NCBI GenBank assembly: GCA_037157565.1
Contig: JAZHRO010000003.1
Coordinates: forward strand, 45,397,001-45,461,000
Length of the DNA stretch: 64,000 nt
DNA from: Thalassia testudinum
Lineage: Eukaryota > Streptophyta > Magnoliopsida > Alismatales > Hydrocharitaceae
Direction of reading: 5' to 3'
Below the pieces are notes generated by a model. It had not been told where the DNA came from. It did not search any database and worked only from the letters and a program-made list of their open reading frames with translations. Both the position numbers and the translations under genes were made by a program. Shown piece after piece: positions 11,294-22,774 of this stretch; position 1 is the stretch's first letter, and every line of letters starts with the position of its first letter.

Positions 11294-11986
11294 CACCCAT
11301 ACACCCCCCATTTCTCTTCATCTCTTCCTTTCTTCCTCTCACCACCTCCAACGCTCTAGAGAGAGCTTGTCCCAAGCCCAGGATACTCCTTTAGAGTAAA
11401 AAACCAAATAGCTTTCCCTCCCCTCATCCCCATTCGTGGAGCATCCCATCGTCATCCTCTCACTGCCCTTTGGGAAGAAGATCCTCACCGCGACGCCGTC
11501 CTTCCCCATCTTCCGTCCTCTAGCTTCGTCCCTGTTCATCCCGCTCCTCACCACCTTCCTCCAAGTGACGTCAGAGCAAGTCGTCCTCTGAGCAACCATC
11601 GAGGGGGATTTTCTCATCTCCATCTATCTTTACTACTTTCTAGTGTAGTTTTTCCTACTTTCATAGTTGTAGAAAACATTGGATTTGGAAATATATGTGA
11701 TTCTCCCTTTCTCTGTTACATTTTTTGCAAGTAGATAAAGTTTTCATCGACCTAATCTCTTGCATGATAAAAAATACCAAAAAAATTACAAAAGATAAAA
11801 TTGGCAAAAATAAATAAAAGAGCATGGTTTTCAAACAAACCAAACGTTCACCTCCCCATGTTAGACCCAGGACTCACATTTCGAGTTTTGGTTATAAATT
11901 TTATCTGATAGATGCGTTTTGCGGGCTATGACGACTGGTCCTCCAAACCCTAATTTTAATTCACGAAACACGCCTCAATCACCGGC

Positions 11987-12605
11987 TTACGTGAGATTTC
12001 TGAAAGACATATGTACACCAAAGCGTAAGCCTCTAACCAAAAGTGGGAATCCGATAGTACTGTTGGAGCAAGCCAGCTCCATCATTTTGAGCAATCTCCC
12101 GCTTAAGGAAAAAGACCCTAGTATCCCTTTGATATCCTACATAATTAGTGATATACAGTTTGCTAGAGCTTTACTGGATCTAGGAGCTTCCATAAACTTG
12201 ATACCTACATCCCTACTAGACCACCTTGAGGAATCTGAGCTAAAACCGACAGAGGTGACTTTGCAATTAGCAGAACGATCCATTAAGTCACCTAAAGGAA
12301 TTCTTGAGGATGTTATAGCTCGGATAAATGACTTCTATTTTCCTGTGGATTTCATCATATTAGACATGGATGCTCTTGAGAATTTGAAGAACACACCAAT
12401 CATATTAGGGAAACCATTCCTGGCCACAACTAGGGCCAACATCAATTGTTAAGAGGGCTAGATTGAGTTGAAATTTGGGGACAAAACTTTGAAGATTGAT
12501 ATTTTTAAGGGCCAAAAAGGAATTAACTGTGGGGTTGTTGAATAGATCTGCGATATCGAGTCTATGGTTGAGGATCAGTTCTTAGAGGAAAGCCCAATTA
12601 TTTCT
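11987..12605 (+). pseudogene. Element B: aspartic protease domain (pseudogene)
   Basis: Starts with the AYVRFLKDICTPKRKP linker. The retropepsin catalytic box LLDLGASINLIP is at about 12171-12206, then the IKSPKGILEDVI region and IILGKPFLATTRANINC near 12400-12450. In-frame stops occur after ANINC (TAA at 12450) and again near 12460 and 12543. The open frame seen upstream to 11919 is S2 sequence read by chance. The catalytic Asp is intact; the gene is inactivated by stops and by the S2 insertion. Confidence 0.9.
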
Positions 12606-13738
12606 GACATTCAACCATAAGAAGATCACAACCCACAGTTCGAGGAGCCTAGACTTGACCTGGATACACCTACAGCTCCTACCTTTACTCCTGAACCCCT
12701 CCCTGAACCACCTGTTGCTACTGATAACCCTATTATGGAGTTGAAGCCCCTCCCTGATCATTTAAAATACATCTTTTTGGGTTCAAATCGCACGTTTCCT
12801 ATGATCATCAATTCCTGACTTACCATGGATCAGGAAACAAAATTGATTTCCATCCTCCAGCAGCATCGGAGAGCCATTGGATGGACTTTCGATGACTTGA
12901 CTGGTATCAGCCCTTTGTATTACACCACATCTGCACTGAAGAGGGCTCACGACCATCTCGTGAAATGTAGAGACGTCTAAAGTCGAACTTGCAGGATGTT
13001 GTGAAGAAAGAGATCATTAAGTGGTTAGATGCTAGAATCATCTACCCAATCTCTGATAGTCGTTGGGTGAGTCCAATCTAGGTTGTGCCTAAAAAGGTAG
13101 GGCTCACCGTGATCATGTTTGAAACTGGAGAAACTATCCCGACCTGCATTGCAAACTTGTGGAGAGTCTGCATTGACTACAAAAAATTGAATGCCTCCAC
13201 GAAGGACCATTTCCCACTGCCTTTTATTGACCAGATTCTCAAGAAATTGGCGAGAAATCGATTTTTCTATTTTCTGGATAGGTACTCCAGGTATAATCAG
13301 GTGGCAATTCATCCAGAGGACCAGGAGAAGACCACCTTCACTTGCCCCTATGGGACATACGCATTCCGTAGGATTCCTTTTGGGCTATGCAATGCACCCG
13401 CCACCTTTTAGCGGTGCATGCTAGCCATATTTTCTGATATGGTAGGTGAGTACTTTGAAGTCTTCATGGATGACTTCTCTATTTTTGGGGAATCTTTTGA
13501 TAATTGCATCCTGCATCTGGTCCAAATCCTTAGGCATTGCATTGATGTGAATCTGGTTCTTTCTTCGGAAAAGCGCCACTTCATGGTTCCTGAGGGTATT
13601 GTCCTAGGACATCTTATCTCTGAGAAAGGCATCCAAGTCGATCGGGCCAAGGTAAATTTGATTTCCAACCTACCTGTGCCTAGCTCCGTCAAGGACAACA
13701 AATCTTTTCTGGGGCACGTTAGTTTTTACTGTTGATTC
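12606..13738 (+). pseudogene. Element B: linker and reverse transcriptase (pseudogene)
   Basis: After a Pro-rich linker (12640-12760), RT motifs appear in order: the VVKKEIIKWLDARIIYPISDS block (13000-13070, in two halves), WRVCIDYKKLN near 13160-13195, FPLPFIDQ, a mutated LDRYSRYNQ (family form LDGYSGYNQ) near 13275-13300, EKTTFTCPYGTYAF, PFGLCNAPATF, and the catalytic box FMDDFSIFG at about 13465-13495. The frame is broken by a TAG at about 13079 and a TAG at 13409-13411. The catalytic aspartates survive, but no full-length enzyme can be made. It joins directly to RNase H. Confidence 0.92.
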
Positions 13739-14330
13739 ATTCCTAATTTCTCGAAAATTGTGTGCCCCCTGACTAATCTTCTGTCGAAAGATGTCCCTTT
13801 TGAGATAATCGATGAATGCACTCATGCATTTGAGAGCCTATGTGACCGAGTTACCCAAGCACCTATCCTAAAATCCCCTGAGTAGTCTCAGTCCTTTAAG
13901 ATCATGTGCGATGCATCTGACTTTGTAGTAGGTGTGGTGCTTGGGCAGAAAATCAACGGGAAACCCGTGGTCATCTATACGCTAGCAAGACACTTGACGA
14001 GGCTCAGCGTAACTATATGGTTACTAAGAAAGAGTTGCTAACTGTAGTATTTGGCCTGGAAAAATTTTGATCATATCTCTTGGATTCCCGCATTATCATC
14101 TACTCGAATCATACTGTAGCGAGGAACTTACTCACGAAGAATGATGCAAAACCTCGATTAATCTACTGGATCTTGTTGTTACAAGAATTTGATCTTGTGA
14201 TTTGTGACACGGCAGGAAAGTAGAATGTGGTAGCTGATCACTTATCCCGCATTCTTTTGTTATCGACCCTTCCGGACAGATCGTGGAACATTTTCTAGAT
14301 GAGCACTTCCTGACTATTGGTACGGGGCTT
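13739..14330 (+). pseudogene. Element B: RNase H domain (pseudogene)
   Basis: FIPNFSKIV and the CDRVTQAPIL block (13735-13880) lead to the RNase H core with MCDASDFVVGVVLGQK near 13905-13950, where the first catalytic Asp is retained. A frame change near 13985 disrupts the VIYTLAR segment, and the later SNHTV motif at about 14105 has Asn where an Asp is usual. Stops include TAG at about 13883. It sits between RT and integrase in the normal Ty3/gypsy order. Confidence 0.85.
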
Positions 14331-15611
14331 CCATGATACACAGATTTGGTGAACTACTTGGCATCTCATCATATCCCCTCTAATTGGCCGAAGGCCAAGA
14401 AAGACAAATTACTTTCCGATGTCAAGTACTACATCTGGGAAGACTCGTACCTTTTCCGCATTGGTGCTGATCAAATTATCAGACATGTGTTGGAAGTGGA
14501 AATATAGGACATTTCTGCCATGACCAGGCTTGTGGCAGACACATCTCCAGACATAAAACCATAGCTAAAGTCCTCCAGTGCGACTTTTATTGGTCCACGA
14601 TCTTTAATGACACACACGATTACTATAAGGCATGCAGTCATTGCCAAACCTTGGGAAACATGAGCTACGATGATATGATGCCTCTACAGCCGATTCTCGT
14701 ATGAGAAATCTTCGATATCTGGGGGATTGACTTCATGGGACCCTTCCCCAAATCGGATAGCTTCAAATACATTCTCCTAGCTGTGGACTACGTGTCTAAA
14801 TGGATCGAAGCCATTCTGACCCAAACCAATGATCAAAAGGTAGTAATCAAATTCATTCATCAGCACATCTTTTCCCAGTTCGGTGTTCCATATGCTATTA
14901 TCTTTGATGGAGGGACGCATTTCATGAATGCACAGTTCAGATCCCTGATGACAAAGTATGGGGTGTCACACCGATCTCGACTCCATATCAACCCCAAACC
15001 AATGGATTGGCTGAATTGTCGAACAGGGAGATCAAGAAAATCCTTCAGGTCACTATTCAGCTTGATATGAAGGATTGGTTGGCCTGCCTTCTGGAAGCTT
15101 TATGGGCCTATAGGATCACTCACAAAGCCCAACTAGGCATGTCTCCCTTCAGACTCGTGTACAGGAAGGCTTGTTACCTACCCGTTGAAATGGTGCAAAA
15201 TCCTATTAGGTAGTACGGAAGTGCAACCTAGATCTTTTGAAGGATGGAACCCACTGCCAATTACAAATGAGAGAGATCGAGGAACTACGTAATGATGCAT
15301 ATGAGAACTTGCGAATTTACAAAGAGCGGGTTAAAGCCTTTCATGACAAGCACATATCAAGAAAAACTTTTCATCCTGGTCAGAAGGTCCTACTCTTTGA
15401 TGCCAAGCTCAAACTGTTCCCAGGCAAACTCAGATCAAAATGGATTGGACCATTTCTTGTCTGATGTGTTTTTGGAAATGAAGCTGTCGAAATCAGTGAA
15501 CTCAACCTTGATTCTGAACCATTTACCATGAACGGTCAGAGACTCAAACCGTTCAATGAACTCACTAACATGAACTTGGCTGCGTTATCTTTTGATCTCC
15601 ATTCTGCCTGA
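14331..15611 (+). pseudogene. Element B: integrase (pseudogene)
   Basis: The zinc-binding HHCC region is at about 14510-14665 (CHDQAC..., ACSHCQTLGNMS). The DDE core follows: the first Asp in WGIDFMGPF at about 14720-14745, the second in FDGGTHF at about 14910, and the Glu in the [10 protein letters not shown] block near 15010-15040. A frameshift near 14985 separates the last two. The C-terminal block [13 protein letters not shown] is at about 15424-15462, and the probable end is the TGA at 15609-15611. No chromodomain is seen, as expected for Athila-type elements. A stop at about 14703 and the frameshift make it non-functional. Confidence 0.9.
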
Positions 15612-15901
15612 GCTCATTGTGCCCAACTGATGGCGTTAAACTTAGCGCTTAATGGGAGGCAACCCGTCATCTTTTGAAAAAACTCAAAACCCTTTTGACA
15701 TATCTATTTGCTGAATTCATATTGCACTTTAGGCTTCATCCATTAGAACAGTTGACTCCACCTTTGATACTTGTATCGAAGCTTGAAATCGTCTACAACA
15801 AGTCATCCCAACTCGTTCACCCATCCTTTGACCCTGTTCTAAAGTATGATCTAAGCTGAACTCTAACCTACCTAATTACAATGAGGACATTGCAAATTGT
15901 A

Positions 15902-15921
15902 GGCATGGGGGTATTAAAGTG
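15902..15921 (+). other. Element B: internal polypurine-like motif
   Basis: GGCATGGGGGTATTAAAGTG repeats the core TAGGCATGGGGGTA of the true polypurine tract at 17191-17204 but lies about 1.3 kb upstream. The equivalent copies are at about 40486-40505 in C and 56665-56685 (minus) in N. Confidence 0.6.
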
Positions 15922-16592
15922 CAAAACACTGTGAAAATCAAATCACAAAAGGGTTTCATCGAAAAAAAAATGGAGGTTGAGAGAAAATGAAGAAAAAGGA
16001 GGGAAGGAAACAAAAAGAAAAAGAAACGAGCAAAAAGAAAGGAAAACAAAAGGAGATTGAGTCCCTTCAAAATGATATGGAACTTACCTAACTTTTAGGT
16101 TGGATTGAATGATGAATTAAGACCTAGAAGGCTAAAACTTAAGGGATTAGTGGCAAACACCGACCTTAGGCCTCTTAGATCTGGTTTGAGATTTAAAGAC
16201 TCAAGTATTTGTCAAGATCCGGATTAATCCTGAAGAGGTTGAGGAAAATGCAAAGCTTATGTATTAGGTCTAAGGCTTAGGGATTATTCAGTCCCGTTAA
16301 CTAACCTCTGGTTTGTGGGACTCAGTAACTTAAGCACCCTAAATCACACACAGTCTGGTTCAGTGTGCTTAAATATGAAATCATGCCAAAAAGCATTTAT
16401 GCTATTTTGAAAATGGCCCTAAGATCTTGATTAGGAGCGACTCGAAAACAAAAGTTGATTTGGACGAGTTCTCGGTGGGAGAGGTAGGAAATTCCCCTCG
16501 AAGATGTGTAATAACATACCGTCTCCTAGGTTCTTGTCTCCTAGGATATCTAAATATCCTATTGGGGCACGTAAGCACCTTGTGCTGGTTTA

Positions 16593-16760
16593 GATGCCAT
16601 GGGTGACATTATCACGAAATGTCGATTGCCAGGGTCTGCATTTAGCTATAGAACGCCATGGGCAGTACTATCCTGAAGTGTCGAGAGCCAGGGTTCTGGG
16701 GGTTACCATGGGTGGTGCTTTCCTGAAGCATCAATTGCTAGGGACCCTACGAGGATTGAT
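16593..16760 (+). repeat. Three-unit CCATGGG repeat in the 3' UTR of B
   Basis: Three imperfect units of about 50-60 bp each begin CCATGGGTGAC, CCATGGGCAGTACTATC and CCATGGGTGGTGC. Each continues into a GAARYRTCRA segment and then a TGCCAGGGT or TGCTAGGG segment. C (about 41253-41410) and N (about 55785-55925, minus) carry the same array. Confidence 0.75.
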
Positions 16761-17190
16761 GGTGGGGACAAAGAATCCGATGCAAAATGTGTTTAGGGCC
16801 AATCCAAGGTTGGATCTAAGAAAAAATATAATGAAAAGAAAAAGAGAGAGAAATCTCTCCAAAAATGAAAATCTTCTTCTATCCCTCTCTCTCTCTTAAA
16901 ATGCATTGGCAAACTAAACCTGGGCTAACCATGTTACAAGCATAGGTGCTTTAACTGTTGGGTCCAACGAACCTTAGGATAGTTCTTATGGGCCTTAAAA
17001 ACCTTTGCGGCAAACTAAGGTGAAAGCTAGTCAGGTCTGGATCTGGGCTGGTACTTGAGTATCTCTAGGCCTACTATTGGTATTAAGATCTGATTCTTAG
17101 AGATGCAGCTTAGTAGGGCATTCTAACGGTTACATCTGATCTAGATAACTGGTCTGATCCATAGAACTTTGCTAAGGGACTAGCCAAAGC

Positions 17191-17204
17191 TAGGCATGGG
17201 GGTA
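17191..17204 (+). other. Element B: polypurine tract
   Basis: TAGGCATGGGGGTA lies immediately before the TGATGGGAAC start of the 3' LTR. This position and composition fit the plus-strand primer site. The same sequence precedes the 3' LTRs of C, N and, with one change, G. Confidence 0.85.
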
Positions 17205-18098
17205 TGATGGGAACACCATCATGAGCCATAACTAGCTCAATTTGGTCTAATAAGGTTGATAAAAGCTCCTACATACCCATCAGAAGGTCCTAAGGGAACA
17301 TTATCCTACTTTGGAAAGAAGAGAAGAATACAAGGTTATTTCTGCAAAACTAACAGCATTCCACAAATACAGAATAACCATGGGGTATTCCAAGGGTTAA
17401 TTAAAGGTCAAATGCTCATTAATGTCCAATAAGAGGGTCCCTGTAGAATGAAACGGGTTTTCACACATTTCAAGAATTAATGGACATTTGAAACCCTAAA
17501 AATTGACCTGCTTAATTAACTGAGGTTCTGGTCAGGATAAAATTCATCTAAACCTAATAAAAATCATTAAACAATGATCTATAAGGTTTGGTATCCTTGC
17601 TTTAAGCATCTGAACCCATTTTAACCTAAAGCAGAGTGTTAGACAGAAAGTTGCCCTAATTTGGGTCTTTTCATAAATTACCTAGTCAAACTTGGTCAAA
17701 ACTAAAATCTGACTTAACCATTATATTCCTTGGGTCTAAATTAGGTTTATACCAAAATTTGGGCTCAATCTGAGATTATCTTGATCTAGTTTGCATTTTA
17801 ATTCTGTTATGACTCTTTTTCTTACAAAAAGCCCCTCAACTTTTGAAATTCTTGCAAAAGGCCCCCTAACTTCTTTGTATTCTTCGTGAAATGGTCCCTA
17901 ATACCATTGGAACCTTTCATCCATAGATGGAAGGTTTCCATCAAGGATTTCTCCCTAAATCTATGGCGGATCTCTACCAAAATTGAAATGACTCCTGATG
18001 AGATCCACTTCCATTTGAACTTGTTCATGACCTTCCAAACCTTGGCAAAAGCTCGTGCTTCAAGCTTGTTTCCAAGCTTGGAGACTCGCCCTTATGGC

Positions 18099-18105
18099 TA
18101 TAAAA
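18099..18105 (+). promoter_or_regulatory. TATA box of the B 3' LTR
   Basis: TATAAAA preceded by CAAGCTTGTTTCCAAGCTTGG about 25 bp upstream. The equivalents are 25742 (S3), 29803 (E), 31779 and 42808 (C), 49388 (D), and minus-strand 54383 and 61944 (N). Confidence 0.7.
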
Positions 18106-18997
18106 GTTGCCCATGGCCTTCCTCACCTCCTTAGCAAGTTTTTGAGCCAAAAATATTATTTCCTCTATCTTCGGCTTACTCCAAGCTTGCTCCGATGACT
18201 CCCTACCTCCAACTTCTTCGCTGGCCAGCATGTACAATAGGCAACTAGTTTTTCTTCCTCTTGTCAATCTGCACCTCGCCATACCTACGAGGTGCCTTCC
18301 AACCCCGTCCTCGTCGCCGTCTCCCTCGTCGGAGTGCCTTCTTTCTCCAACGCCGACCATACCGCAATTGGTGCCTCCTCTGTCTTCCTTCATCCAATAG
18401 CCACTCTATTCGATCCCTCAACCTCTACTGATCATCCCAACAACTTTATACATCCACTTCGACCATCGTCGCACCACTCCTACTCCGTCTTCCAACTCGT
18501 CGGCATACCTCCGGTGAGACATTCCTGCCGTTACACTCCACGAAAATTCCTGCCACTTGTCCAGAAACCTCTGCCGTACTCCACTAACCAAAACCCCTCA
18601 TGAAATTGAGGGGATTGGTCGCTTAGTTGCTCCACCGAACAACCTGCTTTTCACCTTCGTTTTCCGTGTCCGTCAGCCATCTCCGACCACTTTCACATCA
18701 AGTCACTGCCACAACCACCTTCACCTTATCTATGATCATCTCCTAAGCTTTCTTCACGAGGTTGCAAGGTTGTATTTTCCATTTCAGGTTCACAAGTCAC
18801 CACCGCCAATAATGACTCCTTCAAGAGAGCTTGAAGCGTGTTCTTGCTCCAGGCAGGTTCAGCCTATTACACCAAGTGACACAGAATACCTCTAGGCTCA
18901 CGTGCAGGATTTCAATTAGGAACTTTGAGTGCTCCTTCATCTCCAATTGGATGTGAGTTTCACTCGGCTGCTCGCGCAAGGAAAGTGGGACCAGATA

Positions 18998-19040
18998 GTC
19001 CCACATCGAGGACCGACGAGCATCAGAGGGTGCATAAATT
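18998..19040 (+). promoter_or_regulatory. snRNA-type USE plus TATA-like box inside the B LTR
   Basis: GTCCCACATCG (18998-19008) is an exact match to the plant U-snRNA upstream sequence element RTCCCACATCG. It is followed 25 bp later by ATAAATT (19034-19040). In plant snRNA genes this pair drives transcription, and a gap of about 23-26 bp is the polymerase III (U6-like) arrangement. It lies about 900 bp downstream of the ordinary LTR TATA box. Activity is inferred, not shown. Confidence 0.65.
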
Positions 19041-19763
19041 GATTTTGTGATCTCATCCGGTTGCCCAAGAACACCGAGGGTCGGGTCCCTGCTCATGCAC
19101 TCAGCGCACTCCCCCAGATCCGTATACCTTCCTACTCACTCCTCGACTACCACCCACATCGGTAGCCCTAGTCACCCAAATATTCGAATACCCAATTATA
19201 TGCCTGATTACCGGGAAAGAGGAATAGAGAAAGAAGGGGGGCTTTGCTCTTCAGTAAGGGGACTTGACACTTAGTCCTTGAGGAGTTTACGAAGGCCCTT
19301 GTGTGTGAGAAGGAAAAGAAGAAGAGAGAAGCAGAGAAGAGAAGAAGAACAGTGCTTATGCATTGTAGTTGGGTGTTGTTTAACTCATCTGATTCAGAGC
19401 CTTGACGTCTGATATCTTTGATAGAAGCCACTGTTCACTTATATTATGTGGAAAATACTTGATTGATACTTTGCACTTATTTGATATTATTGTATAAGGG
19501 TAACTGGTAATTTAAATCACAATTTTACCGTAATCTTTTTGCAACTTGACATTGGCAACCATATATATATATCGTTCTTGCATGGATTCTTCATTATAAA
19601 GTACTCATCTTTGTGGTTAGATTGTGATCTTGAGATTAATTGCAACACTTGCTCCCTATGTTCGACCTCGGACTTCATTCGAGTTGTAAATTTTATTTGT
19701 TTTCACGCTATTTCGACTGTGCTACAAAGAAATGTTTTAAAATCCCATTTTAGCTTGTTAACA

Positions 19764-20555
19764 ATGACCATACTCATTCTACTGCTTGTAGGTAAATCTT
19801 AGATCAGGGAAGCCACCTACTTAGAAAATGAAAAAAAATTGATACTAAAAAATAAAAAGAAAAAAAAAAGAAAAATAGAAAAAGGAGAAAAATAAAAATA
19901 AAGAAATAAACCACACTTCACTTCACGAGTATGGCAGGCAAGTTGCTGTGGGTAACAACCCATTGGCCTGTTGTCTAGAGCCTAGCTCACAAAAATGCAC
20001 AAATAATTACCAAAACACTTAGGGAAGAAGTGGGGAAGTAGAATAAACAGGGGAGATATATACTGGGTTCACCCTTGTGTGGACCTTATAAAAAAATAAA
20101 AAAAGTAGGGAGAAAGCTACCAATTGGAAAGATAAATCTTTAGGCAGAAACTCTTAAGGTCACCTAGGGTCATAGAAATCTAAAGTCTATTTTAATGGTC
20201 ACTTAGTGAGTCTATCACTCTTTCACAAGATGCTTGGCACTTAAGAGTCCTTTTTGAGTCTTGGGTCAGTCGGGTAGCCGTAAAAGGTTATCCCGAAACT
20301 CTCAACTCGAAAATTTTGAAAAAATTAGAAAAGAATAAAAATAGAAAAGAAATGTGTATCATCCCTTCTCAAATAAGGCGAGGACTTGGCCTGTCTGCAT
20401 TTTAGTAGGCACCTGAGCACTGTTGACATTTTCGTAGTTCAGGACTTTAGTTAAAATTTTTCTATTGTTAATAAACAACTTAGGCTTAAGTAATCGAGCC
20501 TAAATTTTGGTTTATACATAGCATTTAGTTTGATTTTGCTAGGGACTAGCAAAAG
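19764..20555 (+). other. Element G: 3' untranslated region fragment
   Basis: About 0.8 kb, A-rich in places (19830-19910 and 20090-20105), ending in a polypurine tract and an LTR2 start. I see no coding signature. Element B entered here, so the rest of G lies beyond the left end of the window. Confidence 0.65.
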
Positions 20556-20570
20556 ATAGGCATGAGGGTA
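20556..20570 (+). other. Element G: polypurine tract
   Basis: GATAGGCATGAGGGTA ends exactly at the TGATGTAAAC start of the LTR. It matches the LTR1-element polypurine tract except for one G to A change. Confidence 0.75.
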
Positions 20571-22266
20571 TGATGTAAACACATTTATTTAGGATAAAAT
20601 GCCTATTTATGCATGTTCCTAGGCTTAGATATGCATTCCATATTATAAATATCGCATAGCATGCATCATTCTGCATTTAGAATAGTTTGTACAAAGTTTA
20701 GTTTAATTTGTGTCCTTTTATGGCCAAAGAGAAGGAGAATTATTTCAAGGCCTCGGATTGATGATTTGATCATACTGATCTAATCAAGATGACAATCGGA
20801 GTCCAACTTCTCCGAAATCATCTTGATCAGAGTTTCATAGCACATTATGCAGTCTGAGGAAGATTAAAGGCCAAGGGGTAAGGTGGTGCCAATTAGAACC
20901 TTAGATGCCAAATCCAACCACATGGATGAATCTGGATTGATGATCGCAGCCCAACAGAGTGAAAATTGACCCAATCTGACATCTGTGGCATCATCTACAA
21001 ATCACAAAAGATGGATGACTAGAATGGCACCACGTGGTGCCATCCCAACTGCCCTCAGTAGCCAGCCCTCTTCAAAGGTGCCTTCCCTCGCGAGATCTGG
21101 GTCGTTGGATCTCCATCCAATGGCTACAAGCGATCTCACCTCAGTTGATCTTCGCAACAATCTGTAGTGATGGCACGTTGGTGACGAGCATTTCTCTCAA
21201 AGAAAGGGTGCGGGTTCGAAACCTGCCGCACCCCCTCTCAACGTAGAACGAGTGAGCGGCTAAATTGAACTGCCCAATTTGGATCAAGCGATCGAGAATG
21301 CGCCACGCGGTGCAAGGGATGTGGCATCACATGCAGGCACGATCGCATGCCCAGTTCTACGCTTAGTCATATGCACCAGTTGAGCATGCGATCCTCACAT
21401 GATCATGACTGTCAATTGAGCATCTGATGGTTGAAGGCAAGCGCACGAGCATAGTTGCAAGTGAGCGTAAGTTGGAGACCTTCAGCAATGTTTAGGACGA
21501 AGCTTCAGTGATGCCTTTGATGTCACTAAATGCCCTATATACGAATTGTCTTCTCCCTTTCCACTATAAATGGACCAACACCTCTCCATCCACCTTCCTC
21601 TCTTCCTTTCTTTCCCTCACCACCTCCAACGCTTTAGAGAGAGCTTGTCCCAAGCTCAGGATGCTCCTCTAGAGTAGAAAACTAAAATATTTTCCCACCT
21701 CTCACTCCCATTCACGAAGCATCTCGTGGCTATCTTCTCACCACCTTCCGGAAGAAGATCCTTGCCATGAAGTTGTCTTGTCCCATCCTCCTTCCTCCGC
21801 TGTCATTCTCCTTCCAGCTTCCCACCACCTTCATCCTGACGGAGTCAAAGCGAGTTGTCCTCCAAGCGACCGTCTAGGGGGACTCTTCTCAACCCATTCT
21901 ATCTTTTACTGCTTTGTAGTGTAGCTTTCCACTTTCATATCTGTAGCAAACATTGTTCAGCTAAATATTGATATTTTCTCTCTCTCTTTCTTTCTTACTT
22001 TGCAAGTAGATTAGCTAGATAATTATGTTGTCGACCTGATCTCTTGTCTTATAAAACTTCAAAAAAAATAACAAAAGATAAAAAAATAATGAAAACAAAT
22101 AAAATCAAAATTTGGATTTCTCAAAACCAAACGTTCGCCTCCCCATGTTCGACTTAGGACTCACCTCGAGTTCCGGTTATAAATTTTATCCGGTTAGCAG
22201 ATTTCTACACATTACGATGATGGGTTTCGAACTCAAATCTTTTCACTCGCGAAAACACGCTCATCA
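20571..22266 (+). mobile_element. Element G: 3' LTR (LTR2 family)
   Basis: 1696 bp, starting TGATGTAAACACAT and ending AACACGCTCATCA. It matches S2 and the LTR of A at both ends. TATA box at 21565-21571. The shared tail CCAAACGTTCGCCTCCCC is near 22126. The right-hand 5-bp flank is TGTAT; its partner is outside the window. The sequence beyond runs into minus-strand element F. Confidence 0.85.
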
Positions 22267-22774
22267 TGTATGCAGTACGCCTAAGTTAAGCTAGGATCTA
22301 ACTTAATTTAGGTATATTAGTACCTATGATTGTTGCACAATCACCGTGTAATTCCATTGAGCCTCATCTAACATTTTTCTCAAATAGTAGATCACCATGG
22401 GTTTCTTTTCTTGTCTTTGTCCTAAGACTTCTCCAACAGCAAAATCTGATGCAACACACATTATTTCAAAGTCTTAGGACTAGTCTGGGGCCTGTAAAAT
22501 GGGTGCAGTTGAGACTCTATCCCATAGAGTGGTGTAGGCTTTGATGCAATCAAGTGGCATGTCAAAATGCACATCGTTGGCTAGAAGGTTAGTCAAGTTC
22601 TTGGATAGCTTGAAAAATCTTCAATGAACCTTCTATAGAAGCCAACATGTCCTAGGAAAGAACTAATTTGTTTGACCTAGCTAGGGGTTGGAAGTTTGGA
22701 ATTTAAGCCAACTTTAGCTCGGTCAACTTCTATGCCCTCCTTTCCTAGCTTAAAATTAGGTTGACCTCGATACA
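22267..22774 (-). pseudogene. Element F: end of RT and start of RNase H (pseudogene)
   Basis: On the minus strand this continues the RT of F with the GIEVDRAKVGL and FLGHVGFYRRFIEDFS blocks (about 22600-22740), then an RNase H core ASDFAVGEVLGQ near 22410-22450 and LDEAQWNYTV near 22340-22370. Frames change repeatedly. The last ~70 bp (22267-22335) no longer resemble RNase H and may be rearranged. G interrupted F here. Confidence 0.75.

Larger units (their letters stand above)
10223..11981 (+). mobile_element. Solo LTR S2 (LTR2 family) inserted between gag and protease of B
   Basis: 1759 bp, starting TGATATAGACATAT and ending ACGCCTCAATCA. The flanks are CTGGC (10218-10222) and CCGGC (11982-11986), a 5-bp target duplication with one transition. 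Removing it rejoins the linker and protease of B in the HH-PAY-FLKDIC block. Its start matches the LTRs of A and G. It has a TATA box at 11286-11293, purine- and pyrimidine-rich stretches downstream, and the conserved tail CCAAACGTTCACCTCCCC near 11840. No internal region is present, so it is a solo LTR. Confidence 0.9.
15612..17190 (+). other. Element B: long 3' untranslated region
   Basis: About 1.6 kb between integrase and the 3' LTR with no protein signature and no env-like ORF. It holds a conserved module start (TTAGCGCTTAATGGGAGGCA, about 15642-15661), a second polypurine-like motif GGCATGGGGGTATTAAAGTG at 15902-15921, an A/G-rich stretch (15960-16065), and a three-unit CCATGGG repeat at about 16593-16760. 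The same modules occur in C (40217-41834) and, inverted, in N (55325-56950). Confidence 0.8.
17205..19763 (+). mobile_element. Element B: 3' LTR (LTR1 family)
   Basis: 2559 bp, starting TGATGGGAACACCATCATG and ending AGCTTGTTAACA. It aligns along its length with the LTRs of C, D, E and N and with S3. Main TATA box at 18099-18105. The internal USE/TATA-like module is at 18998-19040. The segment analogous to the purine-rich tract of other copies is short here (about 19310-19350). The sequence after 19763 belongs to element G. ORFs at 18292-18603, 18557-18895 and nearby are Pro/Ser-rich chance frames inside the LTR. Confidence 0.9.

Noticed and set aside
11919..11981. N-terminal extension of the protease frame of B into S2
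   Set aside because: The target duplication at 11982 shows the frame upstream is LTR sequence; the open reading across the joint is chance.
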